In this document: positions 32,899 through 44,255 of the stretch, in pieces
Numbering within the stretch: position 1 is the first letter of the stretch
Layout: the number at the start of each line of letters is the position of its first letter
NCBI GenBank assembly: GCA_963969345.1
Contig: OZ017766.1
Coordinates: forward strand, 1,984,001 to 2,048,000
Length of the DNA: 64,000 nucleotides
Source: Turbatrix aceti
Lineage: Eukaryota > Nematoda > Chromadorea > Rhabditida > Panagrolaimidae
Direction of reading: 5' to 3'
The notes under the pieces: generated by a model
The model's input: only the letters and a program-made list of their open reading frames with translations
What the model was told of the DNA's origin: nothing
Databases searched by the model: none
Made by a program: the position numbers and the translations under genes

Positions 32899-35468
32899 AT
32901 GTCGGGAAAAGTGGGCGACATCACGGAACTGGGTGACATGTCCTCGGTAATTGCCCGACTTCCAGCGCGACTTTTGACCTCCTGAGTTTCAGATGAGGCG
33001 TGCTCAGGCGCGGGCCGCTGGCTACAACAACCTGGACCATGGCCAGCCACCAGCGCCCGCCAGCGAGGACCTCTTTGGCGTGACGCCCATAAACTTCAAC
33101 GAGCGCATCCGCCAGGCCGACGAGAGCGAGAAGACATCGCTCGAGCGGCTGCGACGCCACCTCCAGTTCTTCTTCCTGGATCCCATGAAGAAATTCCAGG
33201 TGAGGAGACAGTTTCCCTTCAAGCTCGCGCTGCAGATCCTCAAAGTGGTCATGGTCACGGCGCAGCTCGTGCTCTTCGCGCAACTCCGCATCTCGCACGT
33301 CGACTTTCTCGACGAAACCGTCACCGTCATGAGACACAAGTTTCTCAAGGACTGGGACGACGAGAGGGATGCCGTCGTCTACCCTCCCGAGAGCGGCAGG
33401 TACGCCGTCTTCACCAGCGACGAGATCATAGAACATTTTGCACACATAGTTACTGCGGTGGGTGTTTTATGCCAGAACCTTTTTTTTCGATTTTTGCACT
33501 TCTGACAACGGTAAAAACTCGAATCACCTGTTTTCAGTATTACGAAATAGAAAGCGAGTCATTCGCCTCGTTCAGCTACGATACGCTGCGCGAGGAGCCC
33601 CGGCCCCAATTCGACAACGCATTCAACGCGACGCCGCCTCTCAACCTCTGCATCGACAGAATCGCGGACGTCGACATCCAGAACCAGACGTACGTCTTCG
33701 ACATCAGCCCGATCAAAGGTGAGCGTTCGTCGAAACGAGTGCACCGCTCACAATAGAACTTTCAGACTGCTTTAAGCTCGATTTTTCAAAGTCGGAAGTT
33801 GAGCAAATCAAGCAAGAACCGCTGTCGATAAAAAAACTTTTCCTGCACCGGAACATCACTTTCAAGCCCGAGGACGCGCTCATCATCACGAAGGCCACGC
33901 TCAAGTTCAACTTGCGCACGATCCACTTTTCGCCGGTGTCGAACGACCAGAAGCCGGAGTGCTACCTGATCCGCAACGAAATCGTCTTCGACAACTCCCG
34001 GCACAGCGGGCAGGTGTTCGTGCAGCTGAACACGCTCATCAGCTACGTGAACCTCTGCAACGGCCGCATCCTGCAGGTGGGGGTCGTCTCGACGGACGCC
34101 GTCATCATCAGCGTCATCGACATCAGCGTGCTCGTCATGTGCATCGCGTCCTTCCTCCTCTGCGTGCGGGCCCTGATCAAGGCGTACCTGCTGCAGCACG
34201 AGACCAACCGCCTCTTTGCGCAGAGCTTCAACATCGAGCTCGAATGGGCCGATCGCTGGATGTTCCTCAACCTCTGGTACGTCATGATCGTCATCAACGA
34301 CCTCCTCATCATCTTCGGCACCGTCTTCAAGATCTTCATCGAGTTCAGGGTGAGTTGTCCCGTCTCCGCGTCTTCTACTGGTCGGTTTAGGACTTTGACA
34401 GCGGGTTGTTCACGCTGACGGGCATCATGCTCGGCATCGGCACCATGCTGGTCTACCTGGGCCTCTTCCGGTACCTGGGCTTCTTCAACCAGTACAACGT
34501 GCTCATGCTCACGCTCAAGAAGGCGCTGCCCAACATCCTTCGCTTCATGGTGTGCACGGTGATCCTGTACATCGGCTTCCTGCTGGCAGGCTGGGTCATC
34601 ATCGGGCCGTACAGCATCAAGGTGAGCATCGGGCTGGTCGGCACCGCGCAAAACAGGCCCTTTTCAGTTCCGGACTCTCTCGCAGTCGTCAGAAGCGCTG
34701 TTCTCGCTGCTGAACGGGGATGACATGTTCGCCACGTTCTACACGATCAGCGACAGCAACAAGACGATCGCCATCTTCGGCAAGCTATACATCTACTGCT
34801 TCGTGGCCATGTTCATCTACGTAGTGCTCTCGCTCTTCATTGCCATCATCATGGACGCGTACGAGGCGGTGAAGGAGTTCTGCAAGGAGACGGAGGGCTT
34901 CACCATCCAGCACTCGACTCTCAAGGAGTTTCTCGCCTCTTCAGAAGCCCCTAATTTCGCGAATCCTGAGACACGGGAGCAGTTCGCAGCGGACAGGCTG
35001 CTGAACCTAGGTTTGTAACAATACGCGGCCGTGCATGGCGTTAACAAGCTTGCTACCCGTTGTGGCCCGCAGAACCCTCATTTGATTTGCGACTCATTAA
35101 TTGCGCACTCACTTGCGACTCACGCGCCGTTGCCCTGAGCTGGGCCCCGTTGTAACTCTATGGCTGGTTGTGTGGTTGGTGCTCACTTACTCGGTTCGTC
35201 TCCCTCGGGGGTCCCCCTGGTTGGCATGAGTACGGCTTTCTTTTTAGGGTCCAGCTTTCTTCTACGCTCTCGAGACGAGATTCGTCGATCGGTGAGCGCT
35301 GCCTTCTACCGCCTCTCGCAGCGGCCTTCCCACGCAGAGACATCCTTTTCGAACCCTGCCTCCGACACTCCTTCCTCCCGAACCGCAGTGGTCACCCCGT
35401 CGCCCCCGGCCGCGCAGCCGACATCCCCCTCCCACGTTGCCCTGCGCCATCTCAACTCAACAGTCTGA
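32899..35468 (+). CDS. cup-5: Mucolipin (TRPML) lysosomal cation channel
   Basis: Endolysosomal Ca2+-permeable TRP channel. Exons 32899..32946, 32993..33457, 33538..33718, 33766..34349, 34391..34621, 34668..35010 and 35248..35468 give 690 residues. TM1 is around FPFKLALQILKVVMVTAQLV. The large luminal domain between TM1 and TM2 carries Cys residues and NxT sites. TM2-TM5 follow, then the pore segment with NGDDMFATF, then TM6 (CFVAMFIYVVLSLFIAIIMDAYEAV). The final intron is inferred from a GTTTGT donor and TTTTTAG acceptor and gives a Ser/Pro-rich tail. If it is not spliced, the protein stops at 35018 with 619 residues. The gene name is assigned by homology to the C. elegans mucolipin. Confidence 0.9.
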
Positions 35469-35810
35469 ATCATCGGCATTACCATATCCACTCCTCGCAC
35501 AGCATCTGCACGTTTATATGTTTTATTTTGATTTTGAATATTTGCTATGAATTTGCCTCAAAAAAAACGAGTAAATGATAAAGATATCTGATCCGAGTCA
35601 ACTCCCAACACGAAAATAGCCCACCGTGTTTGTTACGATCAACACAAGACTTGTTTATGACAAAACTATTAATACTAGCGCAAATCTCACAAGATCCTGA
35701 CCAGGAGCACCTCAAGGAGCGCCGAATTCAATGCGAAAGTCGTTGCAAGCTTGCAAGGCACAAATTAACAAGCAAGGCCATGCTGTACAGAAGAGCAGTG
35801 GGTGCGGGTA
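35469..35810. other. Intergenic between convergent genes
   Basis: Holds the 3' ends of the TRPML gene and of the MMACHC gene on the opposite strand. AT-rich; nothing else recognised. Confidence 0.4.
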
Positions 35811-37707
35811 CTACCGAAACCAGCTGCGGATGACTTCCCAGCGCTCGGCGGGAGGACGGGCGAAGTAGGCCATCTGGAGGTCCGAGTAGCGCTCGATGGG
35901 GTCTCCGCAGTCGCGGAAACGGCCGTCGCGCCAGTGAGAGTTGAACAGGGTGAGGCAGTTTTCGGCGGCAGCCCGATCGCCGTCAAAGACGTCTTTGGGG
36001 CGCTTTTCCGAAAACGAGTGAGGCACTCTGACATTCTTCAAGACAAAAACGGCGCGGTAGGCGAAGTGGCCGCCGTACTTGGGGTGCAGAGCGAGCCCGA
36101 GGATCTTCTTGGCCGGTCTCACGGGGAAGGCCTTGTCGAGGTCGGCTTCGGTGGGAAAGACGACTTCCGGACGGTAGTAGTACGCAGCGCCCGCCAGGTG
36201 TCCGCACGTGCACATGAGCACTTTCGGTCGTCGGTGGGGCGTCAGGTCAAAGTCGTGGACGACGTCGACGTCGCATCCCGGCAGCAGCTACAATGAGCAA
36301 ATAAATTCAATTTTTTCATCATAATGTAAACTCTTTTCCCTCGAGGAGAGCTCGCGAGACAACTGTCGTGGCGACGATGAAAGCTACGTGCTCCCAGCAC
36401 TTATTATGACCCTGCCGCGTCGTGTTTTTCTTTCGTCCGAAAACAAGCTAAATTTAGCCCCGAACAAACTGTACAGCTGCGAGCACACCGGAGTAGCCGA
36501 TGTCCCTGTTTGCTTGCAAGGAATCGCTTATCACCCATGCCCAGTGACGGCCACTAATCGTGCTACATCGCAGCCCAAAGGCAAAAATGCGAGCAGAGAG
36601 CTGCAGGTGCTCGATACTCGCGGGGGCCGTGCGCGGGCCCCGTGCGTGTAGTTTTTGACGCACATCGAATTAACTCCTTTGAACTAAACGCACGCACACG
36701 GTGGCTGTAATGCTTCGAGTGACGCCGAAAAAAACACGCAAGCAAGCACCGAGCGTTCGTCTCCCTCGTCAGTACATCGCCTGGAACACAAAAAAACTCA
36801 CGTCGGGTATGACGTTGAGAGTGTCTTTCATGAAGTCCTGGATGGGGTGCGCGACCTTCTCGACGACGTCCTCGAACGACTCGTCCGGGCCCTGCTGCTC
36901 CTGAAGCCACTCCTTGAGCGACTTTTCGAACATCTTGGGCGTGTTGAGGACGATGAAGGCCAGCGTGTCATCTGCGTAGTCCAGATGAAAGTGGCTCGAC
37001 ACCCGACTGTTGTAAGTGCCTATCTGAAAACTGATCAAATTGGCACCGTGCCAAAAAATGGTCATGTGCCCAAAAATCACTCTGATGAAGCAGGCCTAAA
37101 TGCTCAAAAAACCCTCTTCCATCAGTCAACTAAAAAATCATCAAATTAACCAGAAAAAGTCGCTCAAATTAGGCGACTGATTGAACCTTTAGGGATGAAT
37201 GAACACGACTTGTTTTTCACACCAGAACTTCACCCTCGTCCAATCCGACTCACTCTGAAGGGATGTACCTCCCAGCCCTTCTCTTCGGACAGCAGAAGGC
37301 TCATCGCCTGGGTCAGGTGATCGATCTCCAGCTCGCTTTTGACGTCCTCTGCAATGCAGTCCTCATCGTTGCCGCCATCGGGCTTGGAATACGAGGCGTA
37401 GCCGCTGACAACCTGTCCCATCTCGTCTGTTTCGAAGGCGATGCCAACGTCCGCGAGGATCACCTGCTCTGAAGAAGAAATTGAAGAGATCGGCAAGGAA
37501 GTCGATCGCCGGTGCTGGTTGACAAGCACTACCCTGACGTCGCGGCGACAGCTGGCAACTCTCTTTTTTCACTACTCGAGTTGAACGACGATCATTGCGT
37601 GCGTTTTGGTTCGCTCGCGTGCGTAAATCAGCGCCCGCCCTGGAAAGTTCCTGGTGAACGGGTTCCGTCGATTTCTCATTCGCACTCACGTCGCAGCTTG
37701 CGGGCAT
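35811..37707 (-). CDS. cblc-1: Cobalamin-processing protein MMACHC (cblC)
   Basis: Cytosolic chaperone that removes the upper ligand of cobalamin for methionine synthase and methylmalonyl-CoA mutase. Exons 37707..37690, 37463..37254, 37023..36802 and 36287..35811 give 308 residues. The conserved core runs from GWEVHPFR and IGTYNSRV through LAFIVLNTPKMFEKSL, HLAGAAYYY, LGLALHPKYGGHFAYRAV, FNSHWRDGRFRDC and ERYSDLQMAYF, all matching the family. The N-terminus is uncertain: ATG 37421 (MGQVV) gives 288 residues, near the human 282, while the 37707 exon adds 20. Two long introns (230 and 514 nt) are unusual here. Divergent with the first PLGRKT-like gene only 68 bp away. Confidence 0.88.
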
Positions 37708-37774
37708 TTGTGCAAAAAGGAGGGAAAGTTCTATTTTTCCAGATTCCGAAGTATTGGATGCCGTTTGCGACACA

Positions 37775-38337
37775 ATGCTCTACACAGCGTTTGCCGAGGG
37801 ACTGCCTAAGTCCGCTCTCAGTCCCGAACGGATAATCAAAAACCTCGAAGCGACTCGGGTAGGTGGATGCAAATACTTCAGAACTTGACGGAAAACTAAT
37901 CAATTTTCAGACGGAACGCGAGCTGGCATTGCGGGAAGCCATCGTCGAGCGGAAGAATGCCTACAAACTCGCCGAATCCCGGGAGCGGTTGACGTGGGTG
38001 GCCCCGACGGGCCTGCTGACGGCCGGCCTCTCCGCCTACGCTGCCCTCCACCACCGCAACGCCATGTACAGCCTCCCCATCATCCCGATCGTAGCGTACG
38101 TCGCCAACCAGGCCCACATGGCGTACGGCAATAAGATGAGTCTTCTCATGAGTGGGTGCCTTCTGAGTGCATCGGTTGTCTCGACGGCGCGTGCCAATTT
38201 CAGAAACCACGGAACACGTTATCCTGGATCCCGCATCGAAACTCTCGACACGACCGATTTCGCTTCAGGAAATTGACGCGCGTGTGGATCAGGGCAAGGA
38301 GGCCGCGGTCCTTAGTTGCGTAGACCTCTCAGACTGA
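37775..38337 (+). CDS. PLGRKT-like membrane protein, copy 1
   Basis: Exons 37775..37858, 37911..38151 and 38204..38337 give 152 residues. A Glu/Arg-rich amphipathic helix (TERELALREAIVERKNAY) precedes two membrane spans, the second around SLPIIPIVAYVANQ, matching the VPIVP-Y segment of PLGRKT (plasminogen receptor KT, C9orf46). The C-terminal tail resembles that of copy 2 (PISLQEIDARVDQ against PITLAELDRRRAAW). The start is weak: in-frame sequence continues upstream to a TTTTTCCAG acceptor at 37742, and an out-of-frame ATG at 37759 precedes the chosen one. The vertebrate protein is in the plasma membrane or mitochondria; the role in nematodes is unknown. Confidence 0.65.
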
Positions 38338-38549
38338 CCTGGCCTCTTCCGTTCGATAATGAGCCCCACGCGATTATTTATTCGGTCGGAATCCTTCTTT
38401 CGTCTTTTCAGCACAGTCAGTCTGTTTTTTATACGGTTTTTCAATAAAATCAGAACGGCAGGGCTTGAGGAGGTTCGCTTAACCGGTTTATTCCGCCGAG
38501 GTACTTTGTCTTTCTTTCTGACAGTCCTGAATTCCACGTGAGCTCAGTC

Positions 38550-39051
38550 ATGGGACAAGCCGCTTCGACGCAGCCGTGCACGTCCGACATGTCCAACGAC
38601 CAGCTCAACAAGGTGTACAGCGACGAGATTCAGAGGCAGATCGCTCTCAAGAGTCTCCAGTTCGAGAGAGAGCTCGCCTACAGGGTAGGTCTCCTCTCCC
38701 CTGCTCAGCTCACTCCGTCGTTTTCAGAAAGCCCAGGACGTCGAGTCTTTCGCCTGGGAGTTTCTCGCTGGAGCGACTTCCATGATCGCTGTCGTCGCCC
38801 TTGCTCAGCACCGACGAAATAAATTCTTCGCCTTACCGGTCGTGCCTATCGTCATGTACGTCGGCTACCGCTACGACCACTGTTTCGGCGACTCGAACGG
38901 CAGAATCGTCAAAACTGCGGAGCGACTTCTCACGGAGTCACCCGAGGTACTCAGACCTCTAGGCGGCCCCATCACGTTGGCAGAACTCGACAGAAGGCGG
39001 GCAGCCTGGAGGAAGCCGCCCCCTCCCCCGTCAGACGAGGCATCCGTCTGA
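38550..39051 (+). CDS. PLGRKT-like membrane protein, copy 2
   Basis: Exons 38550..38684 and 38728..39051 give 152 residues. The protein begins MGQAAS, a possible N-myristoylation signal, then a helical segment (IQRQIALKSLQFERELAYR), two hydrophobic spans, the family core FFALPVVPIVMYVGYRYD, and a proline-rich tail. It resembles vertebrate PLGRKT more closely than copy 1. It lies 212 bp downstream of copy 1 on the same strand. A CTGACAG acceptor 26 nt before the ATG suggests trans-splicing, possibly as the second gene of an operon. Confidence 0.75.
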
Positions 39052-39177
39052 TACCCAGAATTTAGTTGATGCAAAAAGCGGGCGTGATCTCGAATAAATT
39101 GAGCCATTAAACCAGTGTCCTTTGGAAAACAACGTTTACCTTGAAAAACTCAACAAAAGTGCAACAAAAACAACAAA

Positions 39178-39564
39178 TCAGATAAGGAGCTTCTCGACGT
39201 CCTCCTTGAGCTTCTGGATCTGTGAGCGGAGCTGAGAGCCTTCGTTCTGCGTGATGGAGACGGCGATGACGGGGCGCGTAACACCACAGGCGCGGCCAAG
39301 CGCAGCCTTAGACTTGATGAAGACGTAGGGAACGTTCTTGTCTTCGCAGAGCAGCGGAAGGTGGAGGATGATCTCTAGCGGTTCAGCGTCCGCCGCCATC
39401 ACGATCAGTTCAGCTTGACCACGATTGAGAGTCTTGGTCGCCTCGTTTGCACCCTTGCGAATTTGATGGTAATTCAGCGCCTGCTGAACCAAGTCCAACA
39501 CCTTCTGGCCGAACTGGTTGTCAGCAAGAGGGTGGGCCTTCGGATTGACTCCATCATCGGCCAT
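39178..39564 (-). CDS. snu-13: SNU13/15.5K (NHP2L1), L7Ae family RNA-binding protein
   Basis: Binds kink-turns in U4 snRNA and box C/D snoRNAs, in the spliceosome and in rRNA modification. A single exon of 128 residues, the same length as the human protein. Characteristic stretches are [45 protein letters not shown] and [12 protein letters not shown]. The intronless state stands out in this intron-rich window. It converges on the second PLGRKT-like gene with about 125 bp between stops. Confidence 0.96.
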   Translation of the reverse strand: MADDGVNPKAHPLADNQFGQKVLDLVQQALNYHQIRKGANEATKTLNRGQAELIVMAADAEPLEIILHLPLLCEDKNVPYVFIKSKAALGRACGVTRPVIAVSITQNEGSQLRSQIQKLKEDVEKLLI

Positions 39565-40265
39565 CGTGAAGCTTATTGAGTTTGCGAAAAGGTAGAGATC
39601 GACGCTGAGCGAGTTAAGTCACTAAAATAAAGCTAATATAGGGATAGTTAATAAAAACAAGGCAATGAGCAAACGCGAGCAAAAAAAGGATACAACGCGG
39701 TAAAATGCAAGTCTGTCTGTACGTACGTTGAATCAATCGACCCAAACAATTGATTCGACCAAGAAACGAAAACAAAAACAAAAATTTTAAAAAACGCGAA
39801 GGAACCAAAGCGTAGGAAAGCGAGGAGAGTGAAGAGCCAAGAAGGGTAAAAAATATCTTGCTGAGACCACCGGCGCGCACGCGGATGTTTAGCAAACGGT
39901 GGCTTGAACGCTGTAATGATATTTTTTAAGGAAATGCCGACTTAATGCAGCTTTATTTTCCGCCCTCTATTTTGGTATAAAGAATTTCAAGGTGAATCTC
40001 ATGGGAATCTCGAGAATTTATTTTTTTTTCATTCACATGTGAAGTTTCTCATCCCTGCTTGAACGTAAACTAGCGCTGGTTTTTACGATTACTGCTTTTT
40101 TCAGCGATAATATCATTTTTTCCAGTGATATCCATAACGTTATAAATTAACATTTCACGGAGCGGCAAAGACTTGAGTGAGGTGGATATTTTTGTGCCAG
40201 TTTTACAGCTGTTCAGACGACGTCGATTACCGATCCTATTGTTGTTCGCGGAGCGCGTAGGCACG
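39565..40265. other. Intergenic, AT-rich
   Basis: Upstream of both SNU13 (minus) and the phosphatase-like gene (plus), so a shared divergent promoter region. An upstream in-frame stretch before ATG 40266 has no ATG and may be 5' UTR. No other gene. Confidence 0.4.
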
Positions 40266-41831
40266 ATGATAAGCACAATACGAGGTAAGCTAGGCTTAAA
40301 ATCATCGTCGGCTGCGCAACACGACAAGGGCAAGGACGACAAGGATCGAGACCGAGACGAGGGACACAACATGAAGACGGGCATGTCCAGAACTAGTGGC
40401 TGTGAGGACGACAACGCCAAAGACAAGCCAAACAAGTCGATATTCAAGAAGTTATTTAAAGGACTGGGCCACAAGGACAAGGACAAGGACAAGGACCGTG
40501 CACCACACGAGGAGCAGAAAAAACCGAAGGACAAGGATCCCAAACTCGATGCCCCGGCGGCAGCGCCCGTGCATCAAGTTGACGGCTCGGAGAAAAGGCT
40601 GAAGAGGAAGAAACTTTCCGTGTCAAGGAAGAACATCAAGGACCCCAACAAGGCAGATGGCACGCCTTCGGTGAATTCCGTAAAAACTGGCAAGCAGATG
40701 CTTGTAGGTGAAGGTGCAGCTCCCCCACCCAATTCCATGGCCACCAGTTCCAATGGCCAACCCATCGAACCCCAGGTGAAAGAAGAGATTTCCAAGTGGG
40801 CCGAAAAAATCATCGATCGCAGCGTACCGGCCTTGAAAGAGGACTTCAAGAAACTCGAGGCGTGGAACCCGGAGAACACGGACGCGGTCGCGTGCAACCA
40901 GCCAGACAACCTCGACAAGTGCCGCGTCAAGGTGGGTTTTCAGGCATTCACGCCAACTCACGTCGTGCCAATTTCAGGACATTCCGTGCTTCGAAGCGAC
41001 CAGAGTCAAACTCAAGACCGACGCCTTCATCCACGCCAACTACGTGCAGACGGATACGGGCAAGTACATCTGCACGCAGGCGCCTCTCGACAACACGACC
41101 CAGACGTTCTGGCAGATGGCGGTGGAGGAGAACTGCGAGTCCATCATAATGCTGTGCAACGTTACCGAAAACGGCCAGAAGAAGTGCGCCGAGTACTATC
41201 CGCAGACGCCGGGCGGCAGCGCGACTTTCGGCGATTACACAGTCAAAACGGCCAAAGGCCCGCAACTCTTGGAATGCCCCAACATCGAGTCACTCACTCT
41301 ACAAGTCACGGGGCCCTCGGGTCAGATATCCATCAAGCATTTTCACGTGGGTTTTGGTGTTCTTTTCCGGACAAATGCCGTTGTTTCAGGTGACAGACTG
41401 GCCCGAGAAAGGGGTGCCGGAGTCGGTCGATGCCAAAGTCATGAACGTACTCGGGGTCATCAGGAGCGACAAGGCGGTCATTGTGCACAGCTCACTGGGC
41501 GTCGGACGAGCCGGCATGCTGATCCTGACTGAGTACATGCACAGCAGGTTGATGAGCGGCAAGCCCCTCGAAGACTCCATCGAGGCCCTGAAGGAAATCA
41601 GGCGTCAGAGAGCATTCGCAGTGCCAAACTACGTGGTTTGCTTTCCAAGTTCATAAAACGCGCTGACAACAGCGTTTTCAGCAATACATTTACACGCACC
41701 GTATGCTGCTTCATTACCTGAGCGAGAAGAAGATCCTGGAACTTACGCAACGCTACCTGGAGTTCGTAGACGACTATGATGCTGCTATTAGGAAATGGAA
41801 AAGTGAAGAAGGCGCCAACGGTGGCAAATAA
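40266..41831 (+). CDS. Protein tyrosine phosphatase-like pseudophosphatase
   Basis: Exons 40266..40931, 40978..41346, 41390..41635 and 41682..41831 give 476 residues. Residues 1-190 are a highly charged Lys/Asp-rich region with DKDKDKD repeats. A classical non-receptor PTP fold follows (DIPCFEATRVKLK, ANYVQTDTGKYICTQAPL, FWQMAVEENCESIIML). Three active-site elements are altered. The signature HCSAGxGR reads HSSLGVGR, so the nucleophile Cys is Ser379 (codon 41489-41491). WPD reads WPE (codon 41405-41407). The Gln-loop VQT reads VPN. The domain should fold and may bind phosphotyrosine but should not hydrolyse it. Frame and splicing are intact, so it is not a decayed gene. Nematodes have large families of related PTPs. 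Confidence 0.9.
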
Positions 41832-41914
41832 GCGGGACAAAAGAAATTGACAATATAAATCGCTTCACTTTCACTAACTTTGCTCTTGCATACATAAATT
41901 GTCGTTGTTGTGAA

Positions 41915-42340
41915 CAAGGCATAAAACCGGCCTAAAAATCAGGCCGCCGGCCGGCCTAAATTTTCAGGCCGAAGCCGGGCCGGCCTAAATTTTCAGGCCG
42001 AAGCCGGGCCGGCCTAAATTTTCAGGCCGAAGCCGGGCCGGCCGCGGCCGCGGCCTATTTTTTGAAAAAAAATTTCGTGCTTTATTTTAGGGTTATTTTC
42101 GCAAAATTTGACCAAATTTGGAAAAAAAAATTTTGGAAACAACCTAATATTATGGAAAAATAAATTCCCCTGTCGTAAAAAGTAAAAAAAAAAGACGAAT
42201 GATGCACAAAAACGTCAGAAAATCATACTGTTTTCGAAAAAAATCAACTTTCGAATATTTTTCCGGCTTTTTCGGCCGGCCTTGAATCGAAAAGCCGGCC
42301 CGCAGCCGGCCGCGGCCGGCCGGCCGGATTTTATGCCTTG
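41915..42340. mobile_element. hAT-like MITE, GGCC-rich (426 bp)
   Basis: Ends are CAAGGCATAAAA (from 41915) and its complement TTTTATGCCTTG (to 42340). An exact 8-bp target duplication, GTTGTGAA, flanks it (41907-41914 and 42341-42348). Inside the left end a roughly 31-bp unit rich in GGCCGGCC and AAATTTTCAGGCC is repeated about three times. No coding capacity. It lies between the phosphatase-like gene and endonuclease IV. The 8-bp duplication points to the hAT superfamily; the end sequence differs from the PINK1-intron element. Confidence 0.88.
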
Positions 42341-42428
42341 GTTGTGAATTTTACGCGGCTTTTGTTTTGTTCACCAAAATTGTCTACGCCCAAAAAATAT
42401 TTATTCGATTATACAGCACGGAAACGTG

Positions 42429-43636
42429 TTACTCCTCACTTTTGACGTCCATTGTGTAGAGCCGTTTCATTTCATTGGCATAGTCGCCTTCCGGGGTTTC
42501 CAGGATGAGTGGGATGTCGTCGAAGCGAGGATCGGTCATGATGAGTGGCCACAGCGCCTTGAGAGTGCCCTTTCCAATGTTTTCGTGCCTGTCCAAGTGG
42601 GAGTTCAAGCCGGCTAAAAATGCCATTCAGCGAGCGCCTGGCTGCTGTCACTTACATTTGGAGTCGTTGACGTGGACGGCTTTGAGCAGATCAAATCCGA
42701 TGACGCTGTCAAATTGCTTCATCGTTGTGTTGTAAGTCTGACGGGTTCGAATATCGTAACCGCCGGCGAAAATGTGGCATGTGTCCAGGCACACTCCCAC
42801 TCGGTACCGATTTTCAGCCTTCACGGCATCGATAATTGTGCGCATTTCTTCGAAAGTGCCGCCCAGGGTGGATCCCTGGCCCGCCATGGTTTCAATGACT
42901 GAAATTCAAACTGAACCGGTAAACATGCAAAAAGTGACCCACGCAAAGTGACATTTTCTGTGGCTTCGATGACGTCATCGATGATTCCGGCGATGAAAGC
43001 CACGGATTCGTCGATTGAGCAGTTGCCGGTGGTCGAACCAGGATGAAAGTTGTACCACTTGATGCCCAGGCGGTCGCATCGCTCAGCCTCGTCCAGAATC
43101 GTGGCCCGAGTCTTGGCGCGCAGTTCGGGATTTGGGCTGCCCGCGTTGAGGAGGTAACTGCCGTGCGGCACAATCTTGGTCACGTCGAAGCCCGTCGCCT
43201 CGAGGGCCTGATTCCATCGGGCGACGTCGTCATCCGTCAGCGGTTTCGAGTCCCAGCGCCGTTGATTTTTGAGGAAAAGCGCGAAAGATCGGCACCCAAT
43301 GGCAACGGCGTTGTAGATGGCGTTTTCAATGCCCCCGGCTGCGCTGACGTGGGCCCCGAGCTGCTTGCGCGAGTGCTGAGCTACCGACAGCACGGTGGCA
43401 CCAGTCGAATCCGCCTCGGCGCGTAAATCGGCCGACCAAGGCTCGCTGTCCTTCTTTTTCTTCTGTCGTCTGGGAGCAGGCTTTGAATGTGAAGGCTTTT
43501 CGTCATCCACATCTTCTGAGTTGGCTTTCACCTCCTTCAGCAACCGTTTTCCGCGTTTCGGCGGCTCTTCCTCCTCATAGTCAGACTCCGAGGACGACGA
43601 TTCTCTTTCTTTCTTTTTGACGACTCGCTTTGGCAT
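42429..43636 (-). CDS. apn-1: AP endonuclease IV (APN-1, AP endonuclease family 2)
   Basis: Cuts DNA 5' of abasic sites in base excision repair, in nucleus and mitochondria. Exons 43636..42943, 42898..42656 and 42613..42429 give 373 residues. An acidic/basic N-terminal extension of about 90 residues carries nuclear-localisation-like KKK and RRQKKKK. The catalytic barrel follows: [55 protein letters not shown] and the Glu in LILETPEGD, which are the zinc-ligand motifs of the Nfo family. Family members of this type exist in bacteria, yeast and nematodes but not mammals. Divergent from the SMIM20-like gene. Confidence 0.95.
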
Positions 43637-43900
43637 TTTGACCGAGTCTGAAAAACCTTTCAGGTCTCTCACATCAAATCAAAAGCAAAAAAGAGAACAC
43701 ACAAAGAAAATGCAAAGAAATTCAAAAAGTTTGTCAACAAAAATACAATTGCCGCTCAACAAAAGTCGCTGCAAGAGTAATGAACCAGCCGCGGCTGCGA
43801 GTTCTTGTTTTTTTGCAGTTCCGTCGGGATCTGCTGTTTGTGTTCATCCAAACTACTCACGTTTCGTAACTGTCTATTTGCTGCGCGATAAACTGCCCTC

Positions 43901-44182
43901 ATGACCCGCATCCCAGAAGGCGCTCCGGTTCGGGGCTGGCTCCGCTTACAGCGGAAGTTTCCGACGCTGCGCGCCGTCCGCCGACCTCCACTTGGCACTC
44001 TCGCCGTCGGCGTCACCGTGGTTCTCACGGCGGCCGTATTGTACGCTGTTACGATCGAGCCCAAGATACACGGCGATTACTACCGGAATTCGCAGAAGGA
44101 GAAGCGTCCTCTGCTGCACGCCGACCGGGAACAACTCGCCAACGGACTCCGGCCCTGGTCGGATCCCTTCGAGCGCAAATAA
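43901..44182 (+). CDS. SMIM20/MITRAC7-like mitochondrial protein
   Basis: A single exon of 93 residues. A basic N-terminus is followed by one membrane span (GTLAVGVTVVLTAAVLYAVTI) and a hydrophilic tail ending LRPWSDPFERK. Vertebrate SMIM20, an inner-membrane chaperone of cytochrome c oxidase subunit 1, ends with a near-identical WSDPFGRK, which is the basis of the call. It is longer than vertebrate SMIM20 (about 67) because of the N-terminal extension. The next gene begins only 73 bp downstream. Confidence 0.75.
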   Translation: MTRIPEGAPVRGWLRLQRKFPTLRAVRRPPLGTLAVGVTVVLTAAVLYAVTIEPKIHGDYYRNSQKEKRPLLHADREQLANGLRPWSDPFERK

Positions 44183-44237
44183 CTTGTTCATCGTGTCTTT
44201 TTTGTCGGCATAGACTGTTTATACGTGTGTTGTGATG

Positions 44238-44255
44238 AATAAAGGGCGTTTTAGC
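44238..44255 (+). promoter_or_regulatory. Poly(A) signal and trans-splice acceptor between SMIM20-like and SDS22 genes
   Basis: AATAAA at 44238-44243 is followed 4-12 nt later by CGTTTTAG, with the SDS22 ATG one base further on. A poly(A) signal beside a splice acceptor with no upstream donor is the layout of a nematode operon junction. Confidence 0.7.

Noticed and set aside
32699..32950. Plus-strand open frame after a TTTGCAG acceptor before TRPML
   Set aside because: Out of frame with TRPML exon 1 and without a usable donor; no homology.
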